This document shows, piece after piece, positions 4,556 through 5,105 of a stretch of DNA of 5,105 bases. The position numbers and the translations under genes are program-made. The stretch lies in NCBI GenBank assembly GCA_015661965.1, contig DQVA01000059.1:1-5105 (forward strand), read 5' to 3'. How positions within the stretch are numbered: the stretch's first letter is position 1; the number at the start of each line of letters is the position of its first letter. This DNA is from Candidatus Bipolaricaulota bacterium. Its GTDB lineage: Bacteria > Bipolaricaulota > Bipolaricaulia > Bipolaricaulales > Bipolaricaulaceae. The notes under the pieces are model-generated. The model made no database searches. It saw only the letters and a list, made by a program, of their open reading frames with translations, and was not told where the DNA came from.

Positions 4556-5105
4556 ATGAAAATTAAACTAGTAGGGGTAGCAGCGCTGGGGATACTGGTG
4601 GCGGGCTTCGCGCTGGGGCAAGTGTACACCGCTTACGAGTTCTCCTGCAGTGGCGACTCGGAAGGGGGGCTATGCTGGCTCAGCGATCCCCGCCTCCACG
4701 AGAAAGCCAGCTGGCGCTTCGGGGGGGTTCCTCAAGGGGTAAAGCTCATCCTTCGTTTGGAAGGGATGGCCGAGGATTACTGCCACGATTGTGTGGGCCG
4801 GGATGTCCTGGTGCGCGTCTACTACGGCACCGGGCAAGGGGACTGGAACCGGATGGAGCTCATGCTCACCAACCGAGGCCCCGGCTGCACCCCCGCCTGG
4901 TACACGGTGGCAGGTGAGGCAGAATTCACTTGGTGGCCGCCGATCCCGGGTTCGGAGTTGGTGTTCATCGTTCAGCGGCTCGTGGACTGCGACCCCCATG
5001 TGGGATTCAACCTGCGTGGCTTGACCCTGGAGGTCCCGGGGGTGGAACTGCCCCCGGTGCCGCCGCCACCCACTCCTCCCACGCCTTCCCCCCTCCCACC
5101 ACCCC
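4556..5105 (+). CDS. Secreted cysteine-containing protein with a proline-rich region, 3' end outside window
   Basis: An open frame of 183 codons from ATG 4556 to the window edge; I do not recognise the family. The N-terminus is a clear Sec signal: MKIK, a hydrophobic stretch (5-20), and a likely signal peptidase I site after ALG (about 21/22). There is no lipobox cysteine, so the product is probably exported rather than lipidated. The mature domain (about 25-160) is rich in Trp, Tyr and alternating hydrophobic residues, which suggests a beta-sandwich. It contains six cysteines (C31, C40, C76, C79, C111, C145), an even number compatible with three disulfides; C76 and C79 form a CxxC pair. From about 161 the chain becomes almost pure Pro with Thr/Ser (PPVPPPPTPPTPSPLPPP), as in extended linkers of surface proteins, so another domain or anchor may lie beyond the window. 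The gene has its own promoter and appears independent of dgt. Confidence 0.8.
   Translation, partial: MKIKLVGVAALGILVAGFALGQVYTAYEFSCSGDSEGGLCWLSDPRLHEKASWRFGGVPQGVKLILRLEGMAEDYCHDCVGRDVLVRVYYGTGQGDWNRMELMLTNRGPGCTPAWYTVAGEAEFTWWPPIPGSELVFIVQRLVDCDPHVGFNLRGLTLEVPGVELPPVPPPPTPPTPSPLPPP

Noticed and set aside
4661..4917. Internal start at 4672 preceded by the same GAAGGGGGGC string as the real ribosome site (4541-4550)
   Set aside because: The duplicated 10-mer is striking, but the 81-codon frame is out of phase inside the signal-peptide-bearing gene and is Arg/Pro/Gly-rich without domain character; a chance match is more likely.
5025..5105. C-rich repeat-like stretch at the right edge
   Set aside because: It is explained by codons for a proline-rich linker in the open frame, not by a nucleotide-level repeat with a fixed unit.

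Overview
The window is a GC-rich bacterial chromosomal segment, densely packed with six protein genes and no mobile elements, rRNA, tRNA or CRISPR that I can see. Two genes run leftward and four rightward. The proteins are ordinary bacterial housekeeping families (Pol IV, SmpB, dGTPase-like HD hydrolase) plus a lipoprotein, a diiron protein and a secreted protein. Strong Shine-Dalgarno sites, high GC and Arg/Glu-rich proteins would fit a GC-rich, possibly thermophilic or anaerobic, deep-branching lineage such as Bipolaricaulota, Armatimonadota or Deinococcota. That placement is inference from general character; no marker in the window fixes the phylum.

Left part (1-2052, minus strand). A WD40/PD40-type beta-propeller lipoprotein (1009-2052) is followed, 16 bases after its stop codon, by a Y-family DNA polymerase IV gene (dinB, 992 down to the window edge). 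DinB starts at a GTG and keeps its catalytic acidic residues; its C-terminus is cut off by the window edge. The two genes probably share one transcript.

Middle (2053-4443). A 108-base divergent intergenic region carries both start signals: a perfect AGGAGGTGA ribosome site on the minus strand and AAGGAGGT on the plus strand. Rightward comes a small ferritin-like/rubrerythrin-type diiron protein with a complete six-ligand set and no rubredoxin domain. A 136-base intergenic stretch rich in inverted repeats follows, then smpB (trans-translation), then a dGTPase-type HD-domain hydrolase. smpB and dgt overlap by four bases (GTGA), which implies translational coupling.

Right part (4444-5105). A 112-base intergenic region holds the best promoter in the window (TTGTCT, 17 bp, TAGAAT), flanked by two near-identical 11-mers exactly 60 bp apart. 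It drives a secreted, six-cysteine protein of unknown function whose proline-rich C-terminal part runs off the window.

I found no clear undescribed multi-gene system. The items most worth a second look are the shared promoter pattern at three starts, the paired 11-mers around the last promoter, the structured intergenic region before smpB, the lipoprotein-dinB pairing, and the Cys/Pro-rich secreted protein.
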